This document shows, piece by piece, positions 20,270 through 28,438 of a DNA stretch of 64,000 nucleotides. The position numbers and the translations under genes are program-made. This DNA is from CADEDH01 sp039201605. GTDB taxonomy: Bacteria > Actinomycetota > Acidimicrobiia > Acidimicrobiales > SZUA-35. The notes beneath the pieces were generated by a model. That model searched no databases. It saw only the letters and a list, made by a program, of their open reading frames with translations, and was not told the origin of the DNA. The first letter of the stretch is position 1, and each line of letters begins with the position of its first letter. The stretch is from contig JBCCRO010000003.1 in assembly GCA_039201605.1 (NCBI GenBank), positions 62,001-126,000 on the forward strand. The letters are read 5' to 3'.

Positions 20270-20869
20270 TCAGTTTTCAGCGACGTCCGCATCGCCGGCG
20301 ATCAAGCCTCTCAATTTGTGTTGACCGGTTTGTCGAAGTTCCCGCACCCGTCGCCTTGAGATCGAGAGGGTCTCGGCGATCTCCTTGACGGTGGCGCCGT
20401 CGAGGAGGATCAAGGTGAGCACCTCCTGCTCCCTGGCGGTGAGCCCGGCGTCGTCGAGCGAGTCGATGATCGCCAGGCGGGCGAGGTAGGCGTCGACGTT
20501 CGAGTCCGGGGCGGCGACGGATCGCAGCACCCCGGGCCGCTGCTCCAGCGGCTCGCCGTCGACGCCGGCGGTGGCCCGCCGTTCCCGATCGACGGTCCGA
20601 CCGGCCTTGCGCCGCATGTCGGTGAGTGCGTTCCGGGCGACCTGGATGACGTAGCCCTTCCAGCTGTCGGCGCCCCGCTCCCGGGCCGCCTCGATGTGGG
20701 GCAGGTCCCACTTGGTGAGCAGCTTCTCGATGACGACCTGCTCCAGGTCGTCGACCTCGTCCGGGCGGGCCCGTGCGGCGCGAGCTGCGAGTCGGGCCAC
20801 GACCATCAGCTCACGCGCTTGGCCTTGAGTGAGCCTCGCTTCGTGTCTGCTGGCAATGTCGTGCGCCAT
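20270..20869 (-). CDS. RNA polymerase sigma factor, small ECF-like
   Basis: 199 residues from ATG at 20869 (GAGGG six bases or so upstream); a longer form from 20923 is possible. Region 2-like helices occupy residues about 15-85 (ARPDEVDDLEQVVIEKLL, SWKGYVIQVARNALTDMRR). Region 4 is at about 130-185, with LTAREQEVLTLILLDGATV followed by the recognition helix ISRRRVRELRQTG. The AREQEVL...ATVKEIAETL block is LuxR/sigma-4 type. No anti-sigma gene is adjacent. It would provide alternative promoter recognition for an unknown regulon. Confidence 0.75.
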   Translation of the reverse strand: MAHDIASRHEARLTQGQARELMVVARLAARAARARPDEVDDLEQVVIEKLLTKWDLPHIEAARERGADSWKGYVIQVARNALTDMRRKAGRTVDRERRATAGVDGEPLEQRPGVLRSVAAPDSNVDAYLARLAIIDSLDDAGLTAREQEVLTLILLDGATVKEIAETLSISRRRVRELRQTGQHKLRGLIAGDADVAEN

Positions 20870-21056
20870 GACCGCCCTCACATTCCCCCGTGGGTGCTGG
20901 TACTTGGCGTATCCGGCGCCCACAAGGGCCGATCCGACTGAATGAGATCATTGTGGACTACACAACTGGTTTACGCAAACTAACTATGTAGTAGGCGTAC
21001 GATAACGTGCTACGGTCCGTGCGGAAGCGGGGGAGTCCTGACCGGGGAGGACGGCA

Positions 21057-21923
21057 ATGGCGCCACATTCACCGACCGTGTCGTTGCTCGAGTTCCGGCT
21101 GCGCATCCGCAAGCGCCGCGACGAGCTCGGCCTCACCGCCGAGGAGGTTCGAAAGCACCTCGGTGTCAGCCGGGTGTACTTCTCCTCGATCGAGAACGGC
21201 CGCGCCACCCTGGCCGACAACAAGCTCGACCCCCTGCTCTCGGTCCTCTCACTGGAGGATCAGCGCGAGGAACTGGGGACGCTGCTCGAGGGATCGCGCG
21301 AGCGAGGTTGGTGGCACAAGTACTCGAGGGTGCTGGATCCGGTGGTTGTGGAATTCTGTGGACTCGAGTGGGGAGCATCGCGAGTCCGGCTGGCCGAGAG
21401 CAGAGTCGCACCTGGGCTGCTACAGACCAGTCGCTACGCAGAAGTGCTGATCCGCCGAAACAGCAAGGTCAGTCGCCACGAGGTGGCGACAATCCTTGAG
21501 ACTCGAGAGCACCGACAGGCTCGCCTCAAGGGACCTGATTCAGCAGACCTGTTCGCCGTCGTATCCGAGACCGTTCTAATGCAGCACTACGGTGGGTCGG
21601 AGGTGCTCGCTGAGCAAATCGACCATCTTCTAAGCTTGACGACCGGTATCGAGCCTGCTGCCCACCTGCGCGTGCAGCCATTCAACGTGACTCCACTCAA
21701 CGGCGCTCAATTTTCCACGTCGCAGCTGTTCGACTTCTTGTCGCCGCACATCCCTACCGTCGCCGTCACGGAGAGAACAGGCGTCATCGAACTCCTCTTC
21801 GACGACGACGAAGTCCGCCTTGAGTCCCTTAACTTCGAGCTCTACAAGGAGTCAGCTGCATCTAGCGACACCTCTGCCGAGATGCTCAGACGAAGACTTG
21901 ACCAGCTCCAGACGGAACTGTAA
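21057..21923 (+). CDS. Scr1-family helix-turn-helix regulator (XRE domain plus DUF5753)
   Basis: 288 residues with GGGGAGGA upstream of the ATG. An XRE helix-turn-helix occupies residues about 10-65 (RKRRDELGLTAEEVRKHLGV, SRVYFSSIENGRATLAD), and a DUF5753 domain follows to the C-terminus (GLEWGASRVRLAESRVAPGL is its beginning, then LQTSRYAEVL, LFAVVSETVLMQHYGGSEV, ELLFDDDEVRLESLNFEL). In Streptomyces and relatives such proteins pair with small DUF397 proteins in antitoxin-like or developmental regulatory pairs. From about 21330 codon usage becomes visibly less GC-rich than the neighbourhood, suggesting acquisition by transfer. Confidence 0.88.
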   Translation: MAPHSPTVSLLEFRLRIRKRRDELGLTAEEVRKHLGVSRVYFSSIENGRATLADNKLDPLLSVLSLEDQREELGTLLEGSRERGWWHKYSRVLDPVVVEFCGLEWGASRVRLAESRVAPGLLQTSRYAEVLIRRNSKVSRHEVATILETREHRQARLKGPDSADLFAVVSETVLMQHYGGSEVLAEQIDHLLSLTTGIEPAAHLRVQPFNVTPLNGAQFSTSQLFDFLSPHIPTVAVTERTGVIELLFDDDEVRLESLNFELYKESAASSDTSAEMLRRRLDQLQTEL

Positions 21924-22094
21924 CGAAAAGGACGCTGGACTGCTGGACAAGACTGCAATATGTTCGGCCCGTCCATATTGTAAAGTCTCCGGACTCCTTA
22001 CTGCCTGGCCGCATAGTGAGTCCCCAGGGGACAAGAAGGTCCATGGTTGGCGGGCACCTGAGTCCGGACCCGCCGACTAGGGAGTCACCTTCAA

Positions 22095-22508
22095 ATGCGA
22101 ATAGATCTGCGCAGTGTTGCTCAGACCAGCCCTTTCCTAACGAGTTCGAAATCAATTACCAGCTGCCTGAAGGTTTCGATCCTCCTTGGTCTGTTCGTGG
22201 CGATTGGCGACACTAAGTACCGCAGACTTAGCCAGGGGCCTGCCGAGACCGAGCCCTTCATCTTCGTTACCGCAGACCGCTGGGACGCGTTCGTCCAGGC
22301 CGTACGCAGGACAGGCCTCGGTGCAGTAGACCCCTTGGAAACGGGCTTGATCGTTGAGCTGCATGAAGACGGGTGCATGACTCTGACCTCGGTGGAAGAC
22401 CATACGACTCTCTGGTTCAACACCGATGAGGTTGAAGCATTCGTCCTCGGGGTGAGGGAAGGTGAGTTGACCACAGCTCAGTTGACTGACGTAACTTCTG
22501 CGAGCTAG
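22095..22508 (+). CDS. Small DUF397-like partner of the Scr1-type regulator
   Basis: Up to 137 residues. Two similar half-motifs are visible: PFIFVTADRWDAFVQAVRRT and TTLWFNTDEVEAFVLGVREG, each resembling the C-terminal half of DUF397 (strand, Trp/acidic helix, FxxGV-GE end). It lies 171 bases after the Scr1-type gene on the same strand, the classic order for these pairs, and shares its low GC. The N-terminal 45 residues (MRIDLRSVAQTSPFLTSSK) look unlike coding sequence of this genome, so the true start may be later, or the 5' end may be degraded; another frame is also open there. Confidence 0.55.
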   Translation: MRIDLRSVAQTSPFLTSSKSITSCLKVSILLGLFVAIGDTKYRRLSQGPAETEPFIFVTADRWDAFVQAVRRTGLGAVDPLETGLIVELHEDGCMTLTSVEDHTTLWFNTDEVEAFVLGVREGELTTAQLTDVTSAS

Positions 22509-22563
22509 CGGCTTCCTCGTCGGGTGTGCGACGAATCGCTCACCCGGCCAAGAAGTCGTCAGC

Positions 22564-24441
22564 TCAACCCACCGGCTCGTCCCGCACGAGCAAGCGATAC
22601 AGCTCGGCGTACAGACCGTCCTCCGCCAGGAGTGAGATGTGGTCGCCGCGCTCGACGAGGCGGCCGTCGTCGAGGACGAGGATCTGGTCGGCTTGGGTGA
22701 TCGTGGACAGGCGGTGGGCGACGACTATCGCGGTGCGTCCTGCGAGGGCGGTTGCGAGCGCCTCCTGCACGGCGGCCTCGTTTTCGCTGTCCAAGTGAGA
22801 CGTGGCTTCGTCGAGGATGACCACAGCCGGGTCCTTGAGAAGCATGCGGGCGATCGACAGACGCTGCTTCTCCCCGCCGCTCATCCGGTAGCCCCGCTCC
22901 CCCACCACGGTGTCGAAGCCGGCGGGTAGCGCGTCGACCACGTCGAGGATCTGGGCTGCGGCGCACGCTGCCCGTAGCTCCTCTTCGGTGGCGTCGGGTT
23001 TGGCGTAGCGCAGGTTGTCGCCGATCGACTCGTGGAACAGGTGCGGATCCTGCACCACCACCCCGATGGCCGCCCGCAGCGACTGCTGGGTCAGATCTCG
23101 CACATCGTGACCGTCGAACAACACCGCCCCCGACGTCACGTCATACAGCCGGGGCACCAGCGACGTCAGCGTCGTCTTGCCCGCACCGGACGGGCCGACC
23201 ACCGCCACCAGCTGACCGGGCTCGATCACGACATCGAGGCCGGAGAGTACGTCGGGCACGGCGGCCTCCGCGGCGAACCCGTTGGTGGACGGCAGCGCCA
23301 CCAGCTCCAGGCCGGGCACGATCACTTCGTCCGACCGGGGGTAGCGGAAGCTCGCCTGCCGCAACTCGATCCGCCCCTTCGGCTCGGTCAACGTCACGGC
23401 ATCGGGCGAGTCGACCAGCGGACTGGGCGAGTCGAGCACTTCGAACACCCGATCGAAGCTCACGAGAGCCGTCAACACGTCGATGCGAGCGTTCGTCAGA
23501 CCCGTCAGCGGCGAATAGATGCGCCCCACCAGGATCCCCATCGCCGCCAGCTCGCCGACGGTGAACGTGCCGTTCATGGCGAACAGCCCGCCGAGCCCGT
23601 AGACCAGCGCCGTGCCGATCGCCCCCAACAACGAGATCATCGTCATGAACCCCCGGGTGAAGATCGCCGACCGCACCCCGATGTCGCGCACCCGGGCCGC
23701 CCGGTCGCCGAACGCCTGCAGTTCGTCGTCACCCCGCCCGAACAGCTTCACCAACAATGCCCCCGACACGTTGAAGCGCTCGATCATCGTGGTGTTCATC
23801 TTGGCGTTGAGCTCCATCGACTCTCGGGTGATCGACTGCTGGATCCCCCCGATCCGCCGATAGGGGAACACGAAGAACGGCGTCAGCAGCAGGGCCAAGA
23901 GCGTCAACCGCCACTCGAGGAAGAGCATCACCACCAACGTCGTCACCAACGTGATCACGTTGGACACCACCGTGCCCAGCGTGCTGGTCAGCGCCTTCTG
24001 CGCCCCGATGACGTCGTTGTTGAGACGGTTGGTCAGGGCCCCGGTCTGGGTGCGGGTGAAGAAGGCCAACGGCAGACGCTGCACATGGTCGAACAACGCC
24101 ACCCGCAGGTCGTAGATGACGCCCTCACCGATCTGTGACGACCACCACCGCTCGACCAGGCCCACCAGCCCGGAGAGCAACGACGAGCCGACGATCAACA
24201 GGGCAAAGACGAGCAGCAGACGCCGATCCTCGTTGGGGATGGCGTCATCGATGATCCGCCCGAACAGGATCGCAGGCACCAGGCCCAGCACGGCGGCGAT
24301 CACCACCGTCACCAGGAAGCCGGCGACGAGCCCCCGATACGGCTTGGCGAATCGCCACACCCGGGTGGCCGAGTCGCGATCGATGCGGGCATCCGTCATG
24401 GCTTCCCGATCCCGGGGCCACAGCATCGTCATCGACTGCAT
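22564..24441 (-). CDS. ABC exporter, fused membrane and ATPase domains
   Basis: 625 residues, the standard half-transporter length. A six-helix type IV membrane domain occupies about 30-330 (RFAKPYRGLVAGFLVTVVIA onward). The nucleotide-binding domain at about 370-615 has Walker A GPSGAGKT, Q-loop VVVQDPHLFHESI, signature MSGGEKQR in place of LSGGQ, Walker B VVILDEATSHLD and the H-loop VAHRLST. It probably homodimerises in the plasma membrane and exports lipids, peptides or drugs; the substrate is not readable. TAGCCT six bases before the ATG suggests a leaderless start, though a later ATG (residue 15) also exists. Confidence 0.92.
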   Translation of the reverse strand: MQSMTMLWPRDREAMTDARIDRDSATRVWRFAKPYRGLVAGFLVTVVIAAVLGLVPAILFGRIIDDAIPNEDRRLLLVFALLIVGSSLLSGLVGLVERWWSSQIGEGVIYDLRVALFDHVQRLPLAFFTRTQTGALTNRLNNDVIGAQKALTSTLGTVVSNVITLVTTLVVMLFLEWRLTLLALLLTPFFVFPYRRIGGIQQSITRESMELNAKMNTTMIERFNVSGALLVKLFGRGDDELQAFGDRAARVRDIGVRSAIFTRGFMTMISLLGAIGTALVYGLGGLFAMNGTFTVGELAAMGILVGRIYSPLTGLTNARIDVLTALVSFDRVFEVLDSPSPLVDSPDAVTLTEPKGRIELRQASFRYPRSDEVIVPGLELVALPSTNGFAAEAAVPDVLSGLDVVIEPGQLVAVVGPSGAGKTTLTSLVPRLYDVTSGAVLFDGHDVRDLTQQSLRAAIGVVVQDPHLFHESIGDNLRYAKPDATEEELRAACAAAQILDVVDALPAGFDTVVGERGYRMSGGEKQRLSIARMLLKDPAVVILDEATSHLDSENEAAVQEALATALAGRTAIVVAHRLSTITQADQILVLDDGRLVERGDHISLLAEDGLYAELYRLLVRDEPVG

Positions 24442-24532
24442 GTATCCAGGCTATCGAGCCCGAACCCACGAATCGACGCTGATCGATATGACAGGTCAAG
24501 GGGGCGGTGCCGATCTGCCCTGACGGCCGCTC

Positions 24533-25765
24533 CTACTCGGCCACGATGGTGAAGGTGTGGTCCTGTCGGGCGACCTGGCCTGCGGCGTCGGTCACCGTCA
24601 CCTCGATGACGAACGTGCCACCGACGGCGGCTGGGTTGGTGGGCTGGATGAAGATCTCGTTGGTGCCGGGGATGGTGGCCAGCCCGACATCGCCGTCGGT
24701 GAACCCGTCGATGCGCCAGCCGCCATCGGTGGCGTTGGCGGTGACGATGTCGCACCGGGTCTCCACGCCGAGTACGAACTCCACCGGACAGTCGATGGTG
24801 ATGAACGGACTGCCGCCGGACTCCCGGAACTCGATCCGACGATTCGCCGCCTTACCCTCGGCCGTGGCGTTGTCGGCGATGGGCTGGGTTTCGCCGTAGC
24901 CGGCGGCCTGCACCTGCTGCGGGTTGACACCGGAGGCGACGAAGTAGTCGACGACGGCCTGGGCTCGGGCCTCGCTCAACGCCTGATTGGCGGCATCGTC
25001 GCCGTCGTCGTCGGTGTGGCCACCGACTTCGATGGTGGCGTCGGGCGCCGCCACCAGCAGCGCCACCACCCGATCCAGGGCTGGAACGTCGCCGCTCTCG
25101 ATCTGGGCGCTCCCGGAGGCGAAATTGATCGGTGTCGAGGTGGTGACGGTGTTGAGGTCGTCGATCAGGGTGGCGTTGGCGGCACTCGACTCGATGGTGA
25201 ACCGGTGCTGATCGATGGCCGTCTCGCCGTCGGCCGAGGTGACCTCGGCGGTCAGGGTGAACCAGGCGCCGACGAAGGCGGGGTTGGTCGGCTCGACGAA
25301 GATGCCGTTGTTGCCGGGCACGGTCTCCATCTCGATCGGCTCCTCGGTGAAGCCGGGCAGCCGCCACTCCCCCGACACGGCGCCCGTCGAGATGATGTCG
25401 CAGAGCATCTGCTCGTTCAGCACGATCGTCGGCGGGCAGTCGATCTCAACCGACAACTCACCGCTGTCGACGGCGGCCGCGTCCTCCGAACCGCCACCGT
25501 CGTCCGGCTCGGCACCCTCGGCGGCGGTCTCCTCCGAGCCGGTGTCGTCGGGCTCGTCACCCTCATCGGATCCCTCGACCGGCTCGGTCTCGCCAACGGC
25601 ATCCTCGACGATGGCTTCACCGGCAGTGTCATCGGCCGCCGTCTCACCGTCACCGCAGGCGGCGAGTACCAGCGCCAGTGCGACCAGCGCCACCGGCCAC
25701 CACCACCGCCGGCCCCGCCGAGCGGTGTCGATGAACGCGTTCGTGTCTGTCCGACCTGCCCTCAT
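24533..25765 (-). CDS. OmpA-domain lipoprotein flanked by two copies of a novel beta domain
   Basis: 410 residues with GGGAGGGG before the ATG. A lipobox ends at Cys37 (LALVLAACGDG), followed by an acidic linker to about 104. Residues 106-191 and 323-407 are two copies of one domain: both start with IDCP, contain a second Cys about 12 residues on, GxWR-x-GFT, VxPTNPA-VG and end with HxFTI. Between them, at 212-315, sits an OmpA-like peptidoglycan-binding domain (INFASGSAQIE, GGHTDDDGDDAANQALSEAR, AAGYGETQPIADN, ANRRIEF) with the conserved Asp and Arg for diaminopimelate. It would tether the membrane to the cell wall. Placement of OmpA in the middle is unusual. Confidence 0.85.
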   Translation of the reverse strand: MRAGRTDTNAFIDTARRGRRWWWPVALVALALVLAACGDGETAADDTAGEAIVEDAVGETEPVEGSDEGDEPDDTGSEETAAEGAEPDDGGGSEDAAAVDSGELSVEIDCPPTIVLNEQMLCDIISTGAVSGEWRLPGFTEEPIEMETVPGNNGIFVEPTNPAFVGAWFTLTAEVTSADGETAIDQHRFTIESSAANATLIDDLNTVTTSTPINFASGSAQIESGDVPALDRVVALLVAAPDATIEVGGHTDDDGDDAANQALSEARAQAVVDYFVASGVNPQQVQAAGYGETQPIADNATAEGKAANRRIEFRESGGSPFITIDCPVEFVLGVETRCDIVTANATDGGWRIDGFTDGDVGLATIPGTNEIFIQPTNPAAVGGTFVIEVTVTDAAGQVARQDHTFTIVAE

Positions 25766-25926
25766 GCAGACCCCTCCCTCTTGGGTGTGCGGCGGAACGA
25801 CATCCAGTCTGCCGCTCCTGCCCGGTCGGCGCCCATCGAGCGGGCGGGGCGATGTACCTGCCGGGGGGAGGCGGACGGCCCCCTCGGCACAGCCGACCGC
25901 TCGACCTGCGGCCCTAGCCTGAAGAG

Positions 25927-26658
25927 GTGGCCCGACGGGAGGCGCTGCTGCGCCGGTTGCAGAAGATGGATCCCCCGATCGACGATCCGGAGGCGGCGTT
26001 GGCCGACAACCGGGTGCAGGTCGACGGTGCCATCGTCACCAATCCGTCGTCCCAGGTGCTGCCGTCGGCCCGGATCGTGGTCCGTCCGTCGAAGAACCTG
26101 CAGGGCGTCCGCAAGCTGACCGCCGCCCTCGATCACTTCGACCTGTCCGTCGACGGGGCGATCGGCCTCGACCTCGGGGCCTGCACCGGCGGCTTCACCC
26201 AGGTGCTGCTCGATCGAGGGGCGGGGCCGGTGTTCGCCGTCGACGTCGGCTACGGCCAGCTGCTCGGCTCGCTTCGTCAGGACGAACGGGTGGTGTCGCT
26301 GGAGCGGACGAACGTGGCCGATGTGACACCCGCCCTGCTCGGCCATCGCCCCGACGTCATCGTGTGCGACGTGACCAAGGTGTCGCTGACCCAGGTCGGG
26401 CAGCAGCTGGCGGCCAACGACGTTCCCGCCGGCGGGTGCCACTTCGTCGGCCTCGTCAAGCCGATGTTCGAGCTCGGGGTCGGTGAGCTGCCGACGGGAA
26501 GCGAACTCGACCGGGCCCTCGAGGTGGCGGTGGCCGGGCTGACGGCGGCCGGCTGGACCGTGGTCGACACGATGGTCAGCCCGGTGATCGGCCATCGGGG
26601 CGCGGTGGAGTTCTTCGCCCTCAGCCGGTGGGACAAGGCGCAAATCTCCGCGTCGTAG
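25927..26658 (+). CDS. tlyA: TlyA-type rRNA 2'-O-methyltransferase (S4 plus FtsJ-like domain)
   Basis: 243 residues. The short N-terminal S4-like RNA-binding domain spans about 10-55 (PEAALADNRVQVDGAIVTNP and ARIVVRPSK). A Rossmann methyltransferase follows, with SAM motif I GLDLGACTGGFTQVLLDRGA, FAVDVGYGQL, DVIVCDVTKVSL and VGLVKPMFELG, the Lys in the last fitting the K-D-K-E catalytic set of TlyA. TlyA methylates 16S and 23S rRNA and affects capreomycin sensitivity; a general rRNA methylation role is expected. TAGCCT lies six bases before the GTG start. The final codons and the stop lie inside the first copy of the intergenic motif described at 26645. Confidence 0.88.
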   Translation: MARREALLRRLQKMDPPIDDPEAALADNRVQVDGAIVTNPSSQVLPSARIVVRPSKNLQGVRKLTAALDHFDLSVDGAIGLDLGACTGGFTQVLLDRGAGPVFAVDVGYGQLLGSLRQDERVVSLERTNVADVTPALLGHRPDVIVCDVTKVSLTQVGQQLAANDVPAGGCHFVGLVKPMFELGVGELPTGSELDRALEVAVAGLTAAGWTVVDTMVSPVIGHRGAVEFFALSRWDKAQISAS

Positions 26659-27100
26659 CGACAGCGCCGGTCGAGTCCGAGCTGCACCCGTGATCGGCAG
26701 ATCGCCTCTTTCTCCGCGTCGGAGCGACAACGGCGGGCGCCAACACTCCCAAGCAGCATCACCGCCCGACACCACGACGCCAACGGCGACGACAACGACC
26801 GTCGACGCGCCGACCCGGTCCCGCATCAGAGCGACAACGACCGCTTCATACCTGAGCGCTGGACAGTTGTCGCTCCGACGCGGACAAAACCAACAACCAA
26901 CACCTCGACCGGCCCGCCACCCCGGGGGGCCCAACACACGAGCGATCGTCGCTACGACGCAGACAACCAACACCTCGACCGGCCCGCCACCCCGGGGGGC
27001 CCAACACACGAGCGATCGTCGCTACGACGCAGACAACCGACGCCTCAATCGGCCCGCCACCCCGGGGGCCCAACACACGAGCGATCGTCGCCAGAGCGCG
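26645..27100. repeat. Tandem 70-bp repeats and dispersed palindromic 15-mers
   Basis: This gene-free stretch (26659-27196) is built from repeats. Three copies of a 70-bp unit occur in tandem: CACCTCGACCGGCCCGCCAC begins at 26901 and 26971, and a variant at 27041. Each unit contains CACGAGCGATCGTCGCTACG (copies 1 and 2). The third copy lost one G in its G-run. A shorter element, GCGTCGNAGCGACA, occurs in one orientation at 26650 and 26716 (preceded by TCTCC both times), as a shorter variant near 26823, and inverted near 26866, 26948 and 27018, so opposite copies can pair. No cas genes flank it and the copies lack spacers. Confidence 0.85.
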
Positions 27101-27196
27101 GACGGTGGCGACGCCCGAGGCCTGTGCCGGTTGCTCCCCGGGGGGGGCCGACGATGACGGCGGCGGCGGCTGGGGGATACCGAAGTCGGCTCGGGG

Positions 27197-27646
27197 TTAG
27201 GTAAGAGGGAGGGGGCGGGGGAAGCCGTCCTGGGAGCGGAGGATCAACCGGGTGTTGGTCTCCTCGGCGCCGACGGAGCCAATCAGCGTCGCCAGCAACT
27301 GGTCGAGCTCGGGCACGTCTCGGGTCACCACCCGCAACTGCAGGTCGAACCGGCCGGTCACGTGGATGGCCTCGACGATCCCGGCCAGCTGCGGCAGGTC
27401 GAGGTCCATCGTCGGGGAGTACGCCCCCGGCTTGAGGCGGACGTCGATCAGCGCCTCGACCGTCCGACCGACCGCCGCCGGATCGACCACCGCCTCGAAC
27501 CCGGTCAGCACACCGCTCTTGACCAGACGGCGGAACCGCTCGCTGGTGGCCGACAGGCTCAAGGGCAGGCGCTCGGCCAGGTCGGTGAGCGAGATCCTGG
27601 CGTCACGCTGGAGTTCACCGATGATTCTACGGTCGAGATCGTCCAC
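27197..27646 (-). CDS. Lrp/AsnC-family transcriptional regulator
   Basis: 149 residues from GTG at 27646: an N-terminal helix-turn-helix (DDLDRRIIGELQRDARIS, LSLSATSERFRRLVKSGVL) and a RAM ligand domain (EAIHVTGRFDLQLRVVTRD, ELDQLLATLIGSVGAEET). Lrp/AsnC proteins bind amino acids and form octamers. It diverges from a LysE-type exporter gene with 82 bases between them, the common arrangement of an amino-acid-responsive activator with its exporter. TAGTAT lies six bases before the GTG. Confidence 0.9.
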   Translation of the reverse strand: MDDLDRRIIGELQRDARISLTDLAERLPLSLSATSERFRRLVKSGVLTGFEAVVDPAAVGRTVEALIDVRLKPGAYSPTMDLDLPQLAGIVEAIHVTGRFDLQLRVVTRDVPELDQLLATLIGSVGAEETNTRLILRSQDGFPRPLPLT

Positions 27647-27728
27647 CGCCGAATACTATCCCGCCATGACCTCACTGAGCCATGGAGATCCGCCGCGTCT
27701 GCGGTAGAAGACAGGACACACTGCGGCC

Positions 27729-28325
27729 ATGTCCACCAGCATCCTCTTCCTCGGTTTCGCCATCGGCCTCATCAGCATCATCCCTCCCGGACCGGTCTCC
27801 CTGGCCCTGATCGAGGTGGGTGCCACCCACGGCCGACGCCACGGCGCCCGCGGCGGCATCGGGGTGGCCGTGGGCGAGGTGGTGACCGCAGCACTCGCCG
27901 CCACCGTCGTCGTGGTCGGGGCCGGCCTTCCCGCGTCGGTCTTTGCCGCCCTGCAGGTGGTGTCCTCGATGCTGATCCTGGCCATGGGTGCGGTCTTGAT
28001 CGGACGTCCCGGCGCCGTCCACGCCGCCGCCGTCGAGGTACGGCGGCCGGGCCGAACCCTGTTCCTCATCACCGTGTTCACCCCGACGGTGTTCGGGGCG
28101 TGGGTCGCCATCCTCGGCGCCCTCCCCTTCGCCGGGCATGCGACCTCGCTCGCCGTGTTCGTCGTCGGCGGTGCCGTCGCCTCCTTCGGTTGGCACCTGC
28201 TCCTCGGCTCGGCCGCCGGCGACCTCGGCACCCGACTCTCCGCCGACGCCCTCACCACCGCCACCCGGATCGGAGGCGTCGGCCTGGTCGCCTTCGGCCT
28301 GTTCACCCTGGTCCGGCAGCTGTAG
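27729..28325 (+). CDS. LysE/RhtB-family exporter
   Basis: 198 residues with about six membrane helices. The N-terminal signature GLISIIPPGPVSLALIEVGA resembles the LysE/RhtB PGP motif, and later helices include FLITVFTPTVFGAWVAILGA and GVGLVAFGLFTLV. This family exports amino acids, homoserine lactones or small analogues. The divergent Lrp/AsnC gene is its probable regulator. The exact substrate is unknown. No Shine-Dalgarno sequence is evident. Confidence 0.82.
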   Translation: MSTSILFLGFAIGLISIIPPGPVSLALIEVGATHGRRHGARGGIGVAVGEVVTAALAATVVVVGAGLPASVFAALQVVSSMLILAMGAVLIGRPGAVHAAAVEVRRPGRTLFLITVFTPTVFGAWVAILGALPFAGHATSLAVFVVGGAVASFGWHLLLGSAAGDLGTRLSADALTTATRIGGVGLVAFGLFTLVRQL

Positions 28326-28438
28326 CGGCGGCCGAGGGCCCCTCCGCCTCGGGATTGACCGCGCCGTCCACCCTGGGACGGACCCCAACCACCCATCGGA
28401 CGGTTTCGCTCCTCGGCGAATGGGGCGAGGATGTCCCC

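Noticed and set aside
22016..22216. Alternative open frame at the start of the DUF397-like gene
   Set aside because: It has a few protein-like residues but ends before the conserved part. It could indicate a frameshift, but I cannot show one from a single sequence.
26901..27100. Possible CRISPR array
   Set aside because: The units are directly adjacent 70-bp copies without variable spacers, and no cas genes are present.
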